Assembly (NCBI GenBank): GCA_963991985.1
Contig: CAXDRX010000007.1
Span: forward strand, 1 to 64,000
DNA length: 64,000 bases
Direction: 5' to 3'
From: MED-G17 sp963991985
Lineage (GTDB): Bacteria > Bacteroidota > Bacteroidia > NS11-12g > UBA9320
The notes under the pieces are model-generated. The model was not told the DNA's origin. It did no database searches and saw nothing but the letters and a program-made list of their open reading frames with translations. Shown piece after piece: positions 34,247-44,094 of this stretch; position 1 is the stretch's first letter; every line of letters starts with the position of its first letter. Made by a program: the position numbers and the translations under genes.

Positions 34247-34836
34247 TTTCAAGGTTCGATTGTTCTTTTTCCAAAATTTCCCAAATGCCTGCAGAAAAGA
34301 TTCCAGAAATGGCATTTATTGGCCGGTCAAATGTAGGTAAATCAAGTTTAATTAACTTTTTGTGTAACAACAAAAAACTGGCGCAAATAAGTTCCAAACC
34401 GGGAAAAACAAAGCTTATCAATCGTTACTTTGTGGAAAATCTATTCTACCTTGTGGATTTGCCTGGCTATGGGTATGCAAAAGTGTCGCAGAGAAGCCGA
34501 ATCAAATTTGATGAAATGATTACTGAGTACTTGCTTGATCGAAAATCTTTGTATCTCACTTTTTTGTTGCTTGACCTTAGTGTAGAACCACAACCTATTG
34601 ATTTTGAATTCATACAATGGTGCGGAGAAAATGAAATTCCATTTGTGATTGTTTTCACCAAAATTGATAAAGTAAAAGTGAATGAGCGAGAAAAAAAATT
34701 ACAGGATTTTGAAAAAGTTCTTTCAGACAACCAATGGGTGGAAATCCCTGAGTACCTTCTCACTTCTTCGATAAAAAAAGAAGGAAGAGAAACATTCCTA
34801 AATTACTTATCCGAAATATTGTATACTCATCGGTAA
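34234..34836 (+). CDS. engB: Ribosome-biogenesis GTP-binding protein YsxC/EngB
   Basis: 200 residues. P-loop GRSNVGKS at 30-37, switch II DLPGYGYAKVS, and FTKIDKV as the G4 motif. The start fits the family, which keeps about 25 residues before the G1 motif. It helps assemble the large ribosomal subunit. It shares 13 bases with ubiE at the start, reading outward in the opposite direction; its promoter must lie inside ubiE. A near-consensus TAATTTGC lies about 18 bases upstream. Confidence 0.95.
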   Translation: MKISFSRFDCSFSKISQMPAEKIPEMAFIGRSNVGKSSLINFLCNNKKLAQISSKPGKTKLINRYFVENLFYLVDLPGYGYAKVSQRSRIKFDEMITEYLLDRKSLYLTFLLLDLSVEPQPIDFEFIQWCGENEIPFVIVFTKIDKVKVNEREKKLQDFEKVLSDNQWVEIPEYLLTSSIKKEGRETFLNYLSEILYTHR

Positions 34837-34935
34837 ATTAGCATGAAATATCGAAAGCAAACTTTCTTAATGAAAAATCATCACTTATTTTGCTAAAAAT
34901 TGTTGATTTGTCTCGATTAGAATCCTTTTAATATC

Positions 34936-36321
34936 ATGTCTAGAAGATATATATTTATTTCCTATTGCATCATTTTTTTTATTGCACTGTCCGTGAAGGG
35001 TTATGGTCAAGAAGAGAATTTGAGCATTGAACAGGCCATTGACTTGGCGCTCAAACATAACGCCCAACTGAAGAATAGCAATTTGGCAACTGAAGCCCAA
35101 AAGTACGAAGTGAAATCGGTCATTGCTTCTGGCTTGCCGCAGATCAATCTTAACGGAACATTTACACACAATATTGAAATCCCTTCGGCTGTATTTCCCG
35201 ACTTCATTACTCCTTCCATCTATCAAGTGCTCATTGATGAAAATGTTATCGATAAAAATCGTTTCAAATCGGGAGAAGGTGGCCAAGCTGTTCAATTTGG
35301 TGCTCCATCACAGATTGCTGGAACGATAGGATTAAGTCAACTTGTCTTTGACGGACGTTATTTTCTAGGCCTTAAAGCGGCCAAACAGGTCGTGAAAATG
35401 AATGAACTTTTGGCCAAACAAACCGAAATTGAAACCAAAGAACTCACATGGCAAAGCTATTATCAGGTGTTTCTCTTGGAAGAAAATCTAACATTATTGA
35501 AAAAAAGTGGTGAATTGGTCAACGCATTGTTGTTGCAAACAGAAGCAATGCATCAAGAGGGCATGGTTGAAAAATTAGATGTTGATCGACTTTTACTTTC
35601 TCAAAAAAATATAGAAAATAAGATAGTCTCATTGGAAAACCAGCTTATCGTTTCAAAAATGGCTTTAAATATGGCAATGGGCCAAGAGATTGAAAAATCA
35701 TATCGTCTTACGAGTGGATGGAACAAAAATGCACCGGAAATAATCGTAGAAAATACATTTTCACAAAGCGATAGAATTGAACAAAAAATCTTGAATCAAT
35801 CAATGTTGCTTAAAGAAATGGAAACCAAGGGAATGAGAGTTACCAAATATCCTTCTTTATATTTCAATGCACAACATCTTCAAAATTCCTTCGCCAGTCA
35901 ATCGCCTTTCGAAGATTTGGGGAAAGATTGGTTTCCAGGAACCCTATATTCTTTGTCCTTAAACATTCCTTTGTTTGACGGTTTTTACAAGAAAAACAAA
36001 ATTCAGAAGCTCAAAGTGGAAGCCCAACAAATTGACAACGATAAGAAGAACCTAGGACATCTATTGCGCATGAATCATCAATCTTCATTGCTTGGTTTGA
36101 AGACACAATTTCAATCCCTTGGATACTTAGCATCAACCTTAGAATTGGCCCAAAGAATTTTCGAAACAGAAAAAATAAAGTTCAATGAAGGTATGGGCTC
36201 CTCCTTCGAACTGGTCAATGCTCAAAATGACTTCATTCAAGCTTCATTGCAGCATTCCAATGGGCAATATGAACTTATAATAAAAAATATCGCATACTTA
36301 AAATCAATTGGTAAACTATAA
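34936..36321 (+). CDS. TolC-family outer-membrane efflux channel
   Basis: 461 residues with a signal peptide (FFIALSVKGYGQ). Two long helical hairpins of the TolC type frame two beta strands: LSIEQAIDLALKHNAQLKN in the first half and LSLNIPLFDGFYKKNKIQKLKVEAQQ in the second, with a Gly-Met-Gly-Ser-Ser-Phe-Glu turn near the C-terminus (NEGMGSSFELVNAQNDF). It forms the trimeric exit duct of a tripartite pump. The adaptor gene starts four bases after its stop, and the RND pump follows that. Confidence 0.92.
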   Translation: MSRRYIFISYCIIFFIALSVKGYGQEENLSIEQAIDLALKHNAQLKNSNLATEAQKYEVKSVIASGLPQINLNGTFTHNIEIPSAVFPDFITPSIYQVLIDENVIDKNRFKSGEGGQAVQFGAPSQIAGTIGLSQLVFDGRYFLGLKAAKQVVKMNELLAKQTEIETKELTWQSYYQVFLLEENLTLLKKSGELVNALLLQTEAMHQEGMVEKLDVDRLLLSQKNIENKIVSLENQLIVSKMALNMAMGQEIEKSYRLTSGWNKNAPEIIVENTFSQSDRIEQKILNQSMLLKEMETKGMRVTKYPSLYFNAQHLQNSFASQSPFEDLGKDWFPGTLYSLSLNIPLFDGFYKKNKIQKLKVEAQQIDNDKKNLGHLLRMNHQSSLLGLKTQFQSLGYLASTLELAQRIFETEKIKFNEGMGSSFELVNAQNDFIQASLQHSNGQYELIIKNIAYLKSIGKL

Positions 36322-36325
36322 AAAC

Positions 36326-37462
36326 ATGAACAAATTTTTACTTTCTGTTGTCCTTGCAACATCAATTTTAACGTCCTGTACAAAAAAATCAACGCAGGAA
36401 ACACTTAAAGAAGAATTAAAATCAAAAAAACAATCACTTTCATCCCTTGAGAAAGAAATTAGGGTGCTACAAACAAAAATAGAGTCGTTTGACACACTAA
36501 AAAAGAATCATGCAATTCCTGTAAAAGTAGATACCTTGGGCCATTCGGAATACAGCAATATGGTTACCCTTCAAGGCTTGATCCATTCCGATAAAAATAT
36601 AAGAATATCCTCAGAGGTAGCTGGAGTTGTAACCAAAATACGAGTAAAAGAAGGTGAAAATATTCAATCAGGACAGATTCTCATCGACATCAATAATGAT
36701 CTTATCAATGCGCAAATTGATGAACTACAAACCGCACTTGACTTGGCCAAAATAACTTTTGAAAAACAAGCAAGATTGTGGGAGAAAAATATTGGCTCCG
36801 AGATGCAATACCTTCAAGCAAAAACAAATTACGAAAGTTTAAAAAGAAGGATAAAAACAACCAAGATACAACTCTCCAAACACAAAATCATTGCCCAGTC
36901 ATCAGGTCAAATTGAACAAATATTTGTCAAAACAGGTCAAGTGACTTCTCCTGGCATTCCCCTTTTAGAAATAACCAATAATCAAGCGTTAGAACTTCAT
37001 GTTAAAGTAAGTGAACAATTTCTTGGAAAATTTACGCCAGGCCAAAACGTGATGGTACGGTATCCAAGCATTTCCAAGCAATACGAAGAAAAAATAGACG
37101 CCATCGGGTCAGTAATTGACCCCAATAGCCGAAGCTTTTTGATTACCATAAGACCAAAAAATGGAAAAGGGTTGCTGAAGCCAAATTTATTGGCATTGAT
37201 TGACTTACCTAGTTTTAATTCAGCGAATGCATTAAGTATTCCCACCAAATTGATTCGACAAGATAGCAAAGGCAATTTTGTTTTGTGTGTCAATGAAAAC
37301 TCAGCAGTCGAAAAAGCCTACCTAGAAATAAAAGAACAATTTGCAGACAGGACGATTGTAAAGTCAGGAATTGAACCTGGGAAACTCATAATTACCGAAG
37401 GATTTACGAATGTAATTCCGGGTGACTTTGTAAAAATTATTTCTTCCAAAGCAATTCAATAA
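36326..37462 (+). CDS. Periplasmic adaptor lipoprotein of an RND efflux pump
   Basis: Starts at ATG 36326 (378 residues); the in-frame TTG 18 bases upstream overlaps the preceding stop. The lipoprotein signal ends in SILTSC (Cys18). A coiled coil (KEELKSKKQSLSSLEKEIRVLQTK) precedes the lipoyl domain (IRVKEGENIQSGQILIDI), helical hairpin, lipoyl return (KTGQVTSPGIPLLEI) and beta-barrel and membrane-proximal domains. It bridges TolC and the RND pump. Two bases separate it from the pump gene. The extra N-terminal coiled coil, ahead of the lipoyl domain, is unusual for the family. Confidence 0.92.
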   Translation: MNKFLLSVVLATSILTSCTKKSTQETLKEELKSKKQSLSSLEKEIRVLQTKIESFDTLKKNHAIPVKVDTLGHSEYSNMVTLQGLIHSDKNIRISSEVAGVVTKIRVKEGENIQSGQILIDINNDLINAQIDELQTALDLAKITFEKQARLWEKNIGSEMQYLQAKTNYESLKRRIKTTKIQLSKHKIIAQSSGQIEQIFVKTGQVTSPGIPLLEITNNQALELHVKVSEQFLGKFTPGQNVMVRYPSISKQYEEKIDAIGSVIDPNSRSFLITIRPKNGKGLLKPNLLALIDLPSFNSANALSIPTKLIRQDSKGNFVLCVNENSAVEKAYLEIKEQFADRTIVKSGIEPGKLIITEGFTNVIPGDFVKIISSKAIQ

Positions 37463-37464
37463 AG

Positions 37465-40400
37465 ATGTCCAAAAAGCAAATGAACAAAGAATTTGGCCTC
37501 TCCTCTTGGTCTATTGCAAACAAAACAAGTGTCTACGTGATGGTAGGGATTGTTGTGATCATTGGTCTTCTCTCCTACACAACAATGCCCAAAGAAAGTT
37601 TTCCAGAAATAAAGCAACCCATCATTTATGTAAATACACCTTATTTCGGCAATTCACCCATAGACATGGAAAATCTTGTTACCAGGCCAATTGAAAAGGA
37701 GCTAAATTCTATCAATGGAGTAAACAAAATAGAATCTACCTCGATACAAGATTATTCGGTAATTATTGTAGAGTTTGATTATGACATACCATCCGAAGAA
37801 TGCTTGATGGACGTAAAAGATGCTGTTGACCGAGCAAAACCCGACCTTCCAAAAGACCTAACTGCTGAACCCAATGTTTTTGAATTGGACTTTTCAGAAA
37901 TGCCCGTAATGAATGTGAACATAAGTGGAGATTACTCTACAAAAGATCTGAAATTTTATGGTGAAAAAATACAAGAGGAAATTGAAAACCTATCAGAAAT
38001 AAGTGAGGTAGATATCACAGGAACCAATGAAGAAGAAGTGGAAATTGGCGTAGATCGCTTGAAAATGGAAGCATTACAAATTAGTTTTCAGGACATTGAA
38101 AATGCTGTCCGAGGCGAGAATGTCACCATGAGTGGTGGAGATATCAAAAGTATTGAAGGCAAAGACATTACAAGAAGAAATATTCGAATAGATGGAGAAT
38201 TCGATAATTACGAAGACCTGCAAGATGTAATCATTAAAAATGAAAATCAAAACATTGTTTATTTACGAGATTTTGCGGAAGTTCATTTTGGGCAAAAAGA
38301 GCCTACTTCCTTTGCACGACTCAATCAAAACCCTGTTATAACTTTAGACATCAAAAAGAAAAGCGGATCAAATCTTATCAATGCTGCCCAAAAAATTCAA
38401 AACATCATTAGTGACGCCAAAAAAAGTTACTTACCAAAAGACCTTTCAGTAGTAATTACCAACGATCAATCAAAATTTACCAAGATGATGGTCAACAATT
38501 TAGAAAATTCCATCATAATGGGGGTGATTCTTGTTGTTTTGGTGCTTATATTCTTTTTGGGTTTGAGAAATTCCCTATTTGTTGGTGTAGCAATACCCCT
38601 TTCAATGCTTATGGGTATTGCCATCCTAAATTTTGGAGGAAACACAATGAATATGATGGTTTTGTTCTCGCTCATTTTGGCCTTGGGTATGCTTGTCGAT
38701 AACGGAATTGTTGTGGTAGAAAATATCTATCGGCAAAGAGAATTGGGAAACAATCCCGACCAAGCGTCAAGGTATGGGGTAGGCGAAGTGGCCAGCGCAA
38801 TAATTGCCTCCACCGCTACCACCTTGGCAGCCTTTATCCCATTGCTTTTTTGGAAAAGTCTTATGGGAGAATTTATGAAATTCCTACCCATTACCCTTAT
38901 CATTGTGTTGGCCTCTTCTTTGTTTGTCGCATTGGTTGTAAACCCTGTGCTCGCCTCCGATTGGATGAAAGTTGGAGAAAGAAAAAAAACATCTTTGCGT
39001 TCCTACCTGCTGAAGCTATTTTTAGGACTTGCTTTAGGCACTGTTTTAAAAATTAGCGGAAATGATCTATTCGGTGGACTTTTCTTTGCGGGGGTTATTT
39101 TTAGCTCTCTTTACCGTTTCCTCATTGCTCCGGGAGGAGACTTATTTATGGCTAAGCTCATGCCCAAAATAGAAAATGCCTACGGCTCCCTATTGAAATA
39201 TGCAGTTTCAGGATTTCGTCCTTTTGTATTTTTTGGTGGGACTTTTGTTTTGTTTTTTGTTGTTATGGGTTTTTATGGTGCAAATCCGCCACCTTTTGTG
39301 TTTTTCCCAGAGAATGAGCCACAATACGTAAATGCATACATAGAAGCTCCGTTAGGCACTGATATTCAAAAAACAAATCAAATTACCAATGCCCTTGAAA
39401 AACGCATCATAGAAAAAATTAAACCATATCAAGACAAGGGAGTCATTGAAGCTGTTTTGGCACAAGTAGGAGAAAAAACTGCTGATCCTAATGAAGGACC
39501 ACAAAGTGGAAGCTCGCCACACAAAGCAAGAATTACTGTATCTTTTTTAGAATTTGAAAAAAGAGCCTTGATGGGTTTTAAAACATCTACAAGCCAAATT
39601 ATGTCTGAAATCAAAGAAGCATGTAAAGACTTTCCTGAAGCCAACATAACTTTTGCCAAAGACAATATGGGACCACCTGTGGGCAAACCGATCAATGTAG
39701 AGGTGACCGGAGAAAACTATTTGATACTCATTGAACAAGTCGAGATACTCAAGAAAAAAATGGAATTGGCCAACATTGAAGGCGTAGATCAATTGAAAAC
39801 AGATTTGGAGCTTGGCAAACCCATGCTAGAAATTCAAATCAATCGTGAAGCGGCAAGGAGGTATGGACTAAGTTCAGGGCAAATTGCTTCCACCATTCGC
39901 ACAGCCTTGTTGGGAAAAGAAATTTCCAAATACAAGCTCAATGAAGATGATTATGAAATCAACTTACGCCTTCAAGGAGACTATCGATATAACTTGAGTA
40001 ATCTCATGGGGACAAAAGTCACCTTTCGGAACACCATGGGTAAACTGGTACAAGTACCCATATCTGCAGTATCGACCGTGAATTTTAAATCGACTTACGG
40101 GACGGTAAAAAGAAAGGATTTGGAAAAAGTCATCACCATATTCTCAGAAGTGGAAGAAGGATATAACGCAAACCAAATTGTCGCAGAATTCAAAGATTTG
40201 CTACAAGATGTACAACTCAAACCCGGATATTCCTTCAAATTTACAGGAGAACAAGAAGAACAAGGCGAATCCATCGCATTTTTAATGTCTGCAATGCTCC
40301 TTGCTGTTTTTCTAATTTTTTTAATTATTGTTACGCAATTCAATTCATTTTTAGGCCCATTCATCATTATACTTTCCGTCGTGTTCAGTACGATGGGCGT

Positions 40401-40893
40401 CTTCTTAGGATTTTCTCTTACTCAAATGCCTTTTTCAGCTATGATGTCAGGTATTGGGATTATTTCATTGGCAGGGATTGTAGTTAATAACGCAATTGTG
40501 CTCATTGATTATACCAACCTTTTGCGCAAAAGGAAAAGAATTTCCTTACAAATTGGCGACGAGAAAAGTTTGCCGAAAAGCGAAATACAAAATACAATTA
40601 TTGAGGCAGGTAGAACAAGGCTTCGACCGGTTTTACTGACAGCCATTACAACAATTTTGGGCCTTGTTCCATTGGCCATGGGCATGAACATCAACTTTGT
40701 TTCACTGCTCACAAAGCTCAATCCAGAATGGTATACTGGAGGAACCAATGCAGAATTTTGGGGACCCATGGCTTGGGCAGTTATATTTGGACTGGTTTTT
40801 GCCACTTTTCTTACCTTAATTATCGTACCGGTAATGTATTTGCTTGGCGATAACTTGGTATTGTACATAAAAAAATTCAACAAAAACAATTGA
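37465..40893 (+). CDS. RND efflux transporter, inner-membrane pump subunit
   Basis: 1142 residues. It has the twelve-helix RND plan with two large periplasmic loops: helix 1 SVYVMVGIVVIIGLLSY, the helix 4 region LILALGMLVDNGIVVVENIY with the proton-relay Asp, and the repeat near the C-terminus SGIGIISLAGIVVNNAIVLIDY. GGTNAEFWGPMAWAVIFGL near the end is the typical finishing segment. It expels toxic compounds or lipids using the proton gradient. Only one relay Asp is seen where AcrB has two, as in many Bacteroidota pumps. The substrate is unknown. M42 peptidase and CHU_C genes follow at spacings of a few bases. Confidence 0.94.
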   Translation: MSKKQMNKEFGLSSWSIANKTSVYVMVGIVVIIGLLSYTTMPKESFPEIKQPIIYVNTPYFGNSPIDMENLVTRPIEKELNSINGVNKIESTSIQDYSVIIVEFDYDIPSEECLMDVKDAVDRAKPDLPKDLTAEPNVFELDFSEMPVMNVNISGDYSTKDLKFYGEKIQEEIENLSEISEVDITGTNEEEVEIGVDRLKMEALQISFQDIENAVRGENVTMSGGDIKSIEGKDITRRNIRIDGEFDNYEDLQDVIIKNENQNIVYLRDFAEVHFGQKEPTSFARLNQNPVITLDIKKKSGSNLINAAQKIQNIISDAKKSYLPKDLSVVITNDQSKFTKMMVNNLENSIIMGVILVVLVLIFFLGLRNSLFVGVAIPLSMLMGIAILNFGGNTMNMMVLFSLILALGMLVDNGIVVVENIYRQRELGNNPDQASRYGVGEVASAIIASTATTLAAFIPLLFWKSLMGEFMKFLPITLIIVLASSLFVALVVNPVLASDWMKVGERKKTSLRSYLLKLFLGLALGTVLKISGNDLFGGLFFAGVIFSSLYRFLIAPGGDLFMAKLMPKIENAYGSLLKYAVSGFRPFVFFGGTFVLFFVVMGFYGANPPPFVFFPENEPQYVNAYIEAPLGTDIQKTNQITNALEKRIIEKIKPYQDKGVIEAVLAQVGEKTADPNEGPQSGSSPHKARITVSFLEFEKRALMGFKTSTSQIMSEIKEACKDFPEANITFAKDNMGPPVGKPINVEVTGENYLILIEQVEILKKKMELANIEGVDQLKTDLELGKPMLEIQINREAARRYGLSSGQIASTIRTALLGKEISKYKLNEDDYEINLRLQGDYRYNLSNLMGTKVTFRNTMGKLVQVPISAVSTVNFKSTYGTVKRKDLEKVITIFSEVEEGYNANQIVAEFKDLLQDVQLKPGYSFKFTGEQEEQGESIAFLMSAMLLAVFLIFLIIVTQFNSFLGPFIIILSVVFSTMGVFLGFSLTQMPFSAMMSGIGIISLAGIVVNNAIVLIDYTNLLRKRKRISLQIGDEKSLPKSEIQNTIIEAGRTRLRPVLLTAITTILGLVPLAMGMNINFVSLLTKLNPEWYTGGTNAEFWGPMAWAVIFGLVFATFLTLIIVPVMYLLGDNLVLYIKKFNKNN

Positions 40894-40898
40894 GCATA

Positions 40899-41966
40899 AT
40901 GAGAAAAAAAAGCTATTCATTCCTAGAAAAATACTTAAACGCCAATGCTCCCGTTGGTTTTGAAATAACTGGTCAAAAGATTTGGATGGACTACCTAAAG
41001 CCTTTTGCAGATGATTTCTTGATTGACACCTACGGGTCAGTCGCAGCAATTATTAATCCCGAAAAAAAATACAAAGTAGTCATTGAGGCCCATGCCGATG
41101 AAATTTCATGGTTTGTCAATTACATTTCTCCAGAAGGATATATTTATGTTCGAAGAAATGGAGGATCTGACCATCAAATTGCCCCTTCCATGAGGGTTGA
41201 TATTCATGGCCAAAAGGGAATCATCAAAGGGGTTTTTGGCTGGCCGGCAATTCACATTCGCATGCAAGGAAAAGAGGCTGCACCCACAATGAAAAATATT
41301 TTTGTTGATGTAGGGGCAAAAAACAAAGAAGAAGTAGAAGAAATGGGTATCCACGTGGGGACCGTGATCACCTTTGAAGCCAATACCATGAGGTTAGGAA
41401 AAAAGTACATCACTGGAAGAGCTTTGGACAATCGAGCAGGAGGATTTATGATCGCAGAAGTAGCAAGGAAAATAAAAGAAAACAAAGACAAAATTCCTTT
41501 CAGTTTGTACGTTGTAAACGCAGTTCAAGAAGAGGTAGGACTCCGGGGAGCAGAAATGATGTCCAGAAGAATCAAACCAGATGTCGCCATTGTTACAGAT
41601 GTTACTCACGACACGACATCGCCCCCCTACGATCGTAAAGAACAAGGCGAGCAAATTTGTGGGAAAGGCCCTGTGCTTACCTATGGACCAGCAGTGCACA
41701 ACAAACTATTGAATCAAATTATTGAAGTAGCAGAAAAAAATAAGATACCTTTCCAGAGGGCTGCAGCAAGTAGATTTACCGGAACCGATACCGATGCCTT
41801 TGCTTACTCCGATATTGGTCTACCCTCTGCCCTTATTTCTCTACCTTTGAAATATATGCATACAACAGTAGAAACCGTACATGAAGACGACATAGAGAAT
41901 GTCATCAACCTTATCTACCGGAGTGTGCTAAGCATCTCAGAAAATCAAAATTTTAATTACTTTTAA
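40899..41966 (+). CDS. M42-family metallo-aminopeptidase
   Basis: Starts at ATG 40899, five bases after the pump stop (355 residues); the in-frame TTG at 40890 is less likely. M42/M20-type dinuclear metal ligands are visible: EAHADE, RALDNRAGG, QEEVGLRGAE, VTDVTHDT and the closing MHTTVETVHEDD. No signal peptide, so it acts in the cytosol on peptides. These enzymes form tetrahedral twelve-subunit shells. Its place between an efflux pump and a surface protein is probably chance co-transcription rather than functional coupling. Confidence 0.93.
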   Translation: MRKKSYSFLEKYLNANAPVGFEITGQKIWMDYLKPFADDFLIDTYGSVAAIINPEKKYKVVIEAHADEISWFVNYISPEGYIYVRRNGGSDHQIAPSMRVDIHGQKGIIKGVFGWPAIHIRMQGKEAAPTMKNIFVDVGAKNKEEVEEMGIHVGTVITFEANTMRLGKKYITGRALDNRAGGFMIAEVARKIKENKDKIPFSLYVVNAVQEEVGLRGAEMMSRRIKPDVAIVTDVTHDTTSPPYDRKEQGEQICGKGPVLTYGPAVHNKLLNQIIEVAEKNKIPFQRAAASRFTGTDTDAFAYSDIGLPSALISLPLKYMHTTVETVHEDDIENVINLIYRSVLSISENQNFNYF

Positions 41967-41970
41967 TTTT

Positions 41971-44094
41971 TTGAAAAATGTTTTCTTACTCATACTGTCA
42001 CTTTCCCTTATCCGATTGGGTGCACAAGCGCCCTCCATTGGTTCAGCTGGACTAACGGTTGCAAAACTGGGCTGCGACGAAATAGAGATTTCTTGGACCA
42101 AAGGTAACGGGGCGGGAAGATTGGTTGTAGTTCAAGAAGGAAAACAAATAACAAGCAAACCTACGGACAATACTTTTTATATCCCAAATGAGAAATTTGG
42201 ATTCGGAGATTCTTTGGAAAACCACTCTGCTTTTGTAGTGTACAATGGTTCAGGGAACTCCACCAAAATAAGTAATCTGCGCCACAACACACGTTATTTC
42301 ATAAGCATTTTTGAATTCAATGGAGCTGGGGCAATTTTTTGGTACAATACAAGGGATATAGCAAAAATTGACACAACAACTTACTTTTTGAAAGCTGATT
42401 TTGAGATTGACCAACCCTATCAGTGTCTTGAGGGAAATCAGCTCAATTTCACCAACAAAACAAATTACAACGGTCAAGACATCATTTATTACAATTGGCT
42501 TTTAGGGGACGGAAATGTTTCCCAAGCAAAAGATATTTCCTACCGCTACAAGAATGCAGGGATTTATCAAGTTAAATTGGAGGCCCAAGCAGCCGGGTGC
42601 ATCCATTCGGTGGAAAAAAATGACACCTTAGTGCCAAAACCAGAAATTTCTTTCAAGCTAATTCCAAACCTCGCCGGCAATGATTCAGTGCAATGTTTCC
42701 CAGGGAATCAATTTCAGTTTTTGCCAAAAGTTAAGTTTAAAAATTTAGGGGTTTCAAGCAACCAATATGCCTGGTATTTTGGAGACGGAAACAACTCTGG
42801 AGAAGGGAAAGCCATACATGAATACAAGGATACTGGAACATACGAGGTGTTTTTGATTGTTCAAGGAACTTGGAACAACAAAGGATATTGTGCAGATACA
42901 TTTGGTGCTTATTATAAAGTTACATCCGGACCTTTAAACGCCGATTCAGTTGTTTTTTCTGATACTGCCTTGTGTTTTAAAAACAATCAATTTGACTTTC
43001 AACATCTGGCACCAAGACCGGGCATAACAAATACTTGGTTTTTTAGCTCCACAGATTCGGTAGTTGGGAATTTAGCCTCATGGAGCTACCCAAAACCAGG
43101 CAGATATCAGGTGAAGTTAATTGCGCAAGAAAATAAGTATTGCCGTGATAGTTTTCTGGACTCTGTTGAAGTTTTTATGCAGCCAAACAATTTTTTCGTA
43201 GGTCTAGATTCTGAATATTGTCAATCCAACCAAAGCGTTTTTTTGTCTCCTAATCTGGGTGGAGGACTGTTTGTCGGAAAAAATGTAAATGCTCTAGACT
43301 CTAGTTTCATGCCACAAGACACAGGTGTTTTTCATATTTCATACATCTATACACTCGGAAATTGCAAAGACACATTTGTAGAAAAGACCACTGTTTTTTC
43401 AAGACCAAAATTTTACTTCCCCTCAGACACGAGCTTATGCGAAAATGATAGCCTCGAGATTTCAATAAAAAATATGGGGGATGTTTTTTGGGGAAATGGA
43501 CTTCAAGATACCACAAGAAATATAAAAAACAGCGGTACTTATTCCATTACTGTTTTTGATAAAAATGGAAAATGCAAAACACAAGATAGTTTTACACTGA
43601 AAAAAATTGCTGTCCCATTATTTAGATTAGGTCAAGACACCACCTTGTGTTCCTTGAACAATTTTTTATTGGGGGTCTCAGAAAATATTACGGAAAATAC
43701 TTATTTGTGGAATACCGGAAGTCAAAAGCCAACCATCATTCCAAGCAGTGCCGGAAATTACACCTTAACCATAAGCAATGTTTGCGGTTCATTTTCTGAT
43801 GATATAACCATAGATGTAAATCGAAACTTATGTAACATCTCTTATCCAAGCGCCTTTTCGCCAAATAATGATGGAATAAACGATGGATTTAAAATCAATG
43901 GAAATTTCCAACCAATTCAATTTACCATTTACAATCGGTGGGGAGAACGTATACATGAAAATGCGAGTGCATTTTGGGATGGAACCATAATGAACAGAGT
44001 GGGAAGCTCAGGGATGTATTTTTTTATTTTGATTGCTTTGGATCGTGAGGGCAAAAAAATAGCACTGAAGGGTTCCGTATACCTCATCAATTAG
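41971..44094 (+). CDS. PKD-domain surface protein with CHU_C (T9SS type B) sorting domain
   Basis: The start is TTG 41971: it gives a perfect signal peptide (MKNVFLLILSLSLIRLGAQ), while the nearby ATG at 41978 is out of frame. 707 residues. A fibronectin-III-like module (residues about 24-130) is followed by several PKD modules with WLLGDGN and WYFGDGN motifs, then Ig-like repeats (TSLCENDSLEISI). Residues from about 622 are the CHU_C domain: PSAFSPNNDGINDGFKI, YNRWGERI and GMYFFIL. Such proteins are attached to the cell surface by T9SS and often act in adhesion or gliding. It is four bases after the M42 stop. Confidence 0.9.
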   Translation: MKNVFLLILSLSLIRLGAQAPSIGSAGLTVAKLGCDEIEISWTKGNGAGRLVVVQEGKQITSKPTDNTFYIPNEKFGFGDSLENHSAFVVYNGSGNSTKISNLRHNTRYFISIFEFNGAGAIFWYNTRDIAKIDTTTYFLKADFEIDQPYQCLEGNQLNFTNKTNYNGQDIIYYNWLLGDGNVSQAKDISYRYKNAGIYQVKLEAQAAGCIHSVEKNDTLVPKPEISFKLIPNLAGNDSVQCFPGNQFQFLPKVKFKNLGVSSNQYAWYFGDGNNSGEGKAIHEYKDTGTYEVFLIVQGTWNNKGYCADTFGAYYKVTSGPLNADSVVFSDTALCFKNNQFDFQHLAPRPGITNTWFFSSTDSVVGNLASWSYPKPGRYQVKLIAQENKYCRDSFLDSVEVFMQPNNFFVGLDSEYCQSNQSVFLSPNLGGGLFVGKNVNALDSSFMPQDTGVFHISYIYTLGNCKDTFVEKTTVFSRPKFYFPSDTSLCENDSLEISIKNMGDVFWGNGLQDTTRNIKNSGTYSITVFDKNGKCKTQDSFTLKKIAVPLFRLGQDTTLCSLNNFLLGVSENITENTYLWNTGSQKPTIIPSSAGNYTLTISNVCGSFSDDITIDVNRNLCNISYPSAFSPNNDGINDGFKINGNFQPIQFTIYNRWGERIHENASAFWDGTIMNRVGSSGMYFFILIALDREGKKIALKGSVYLIN

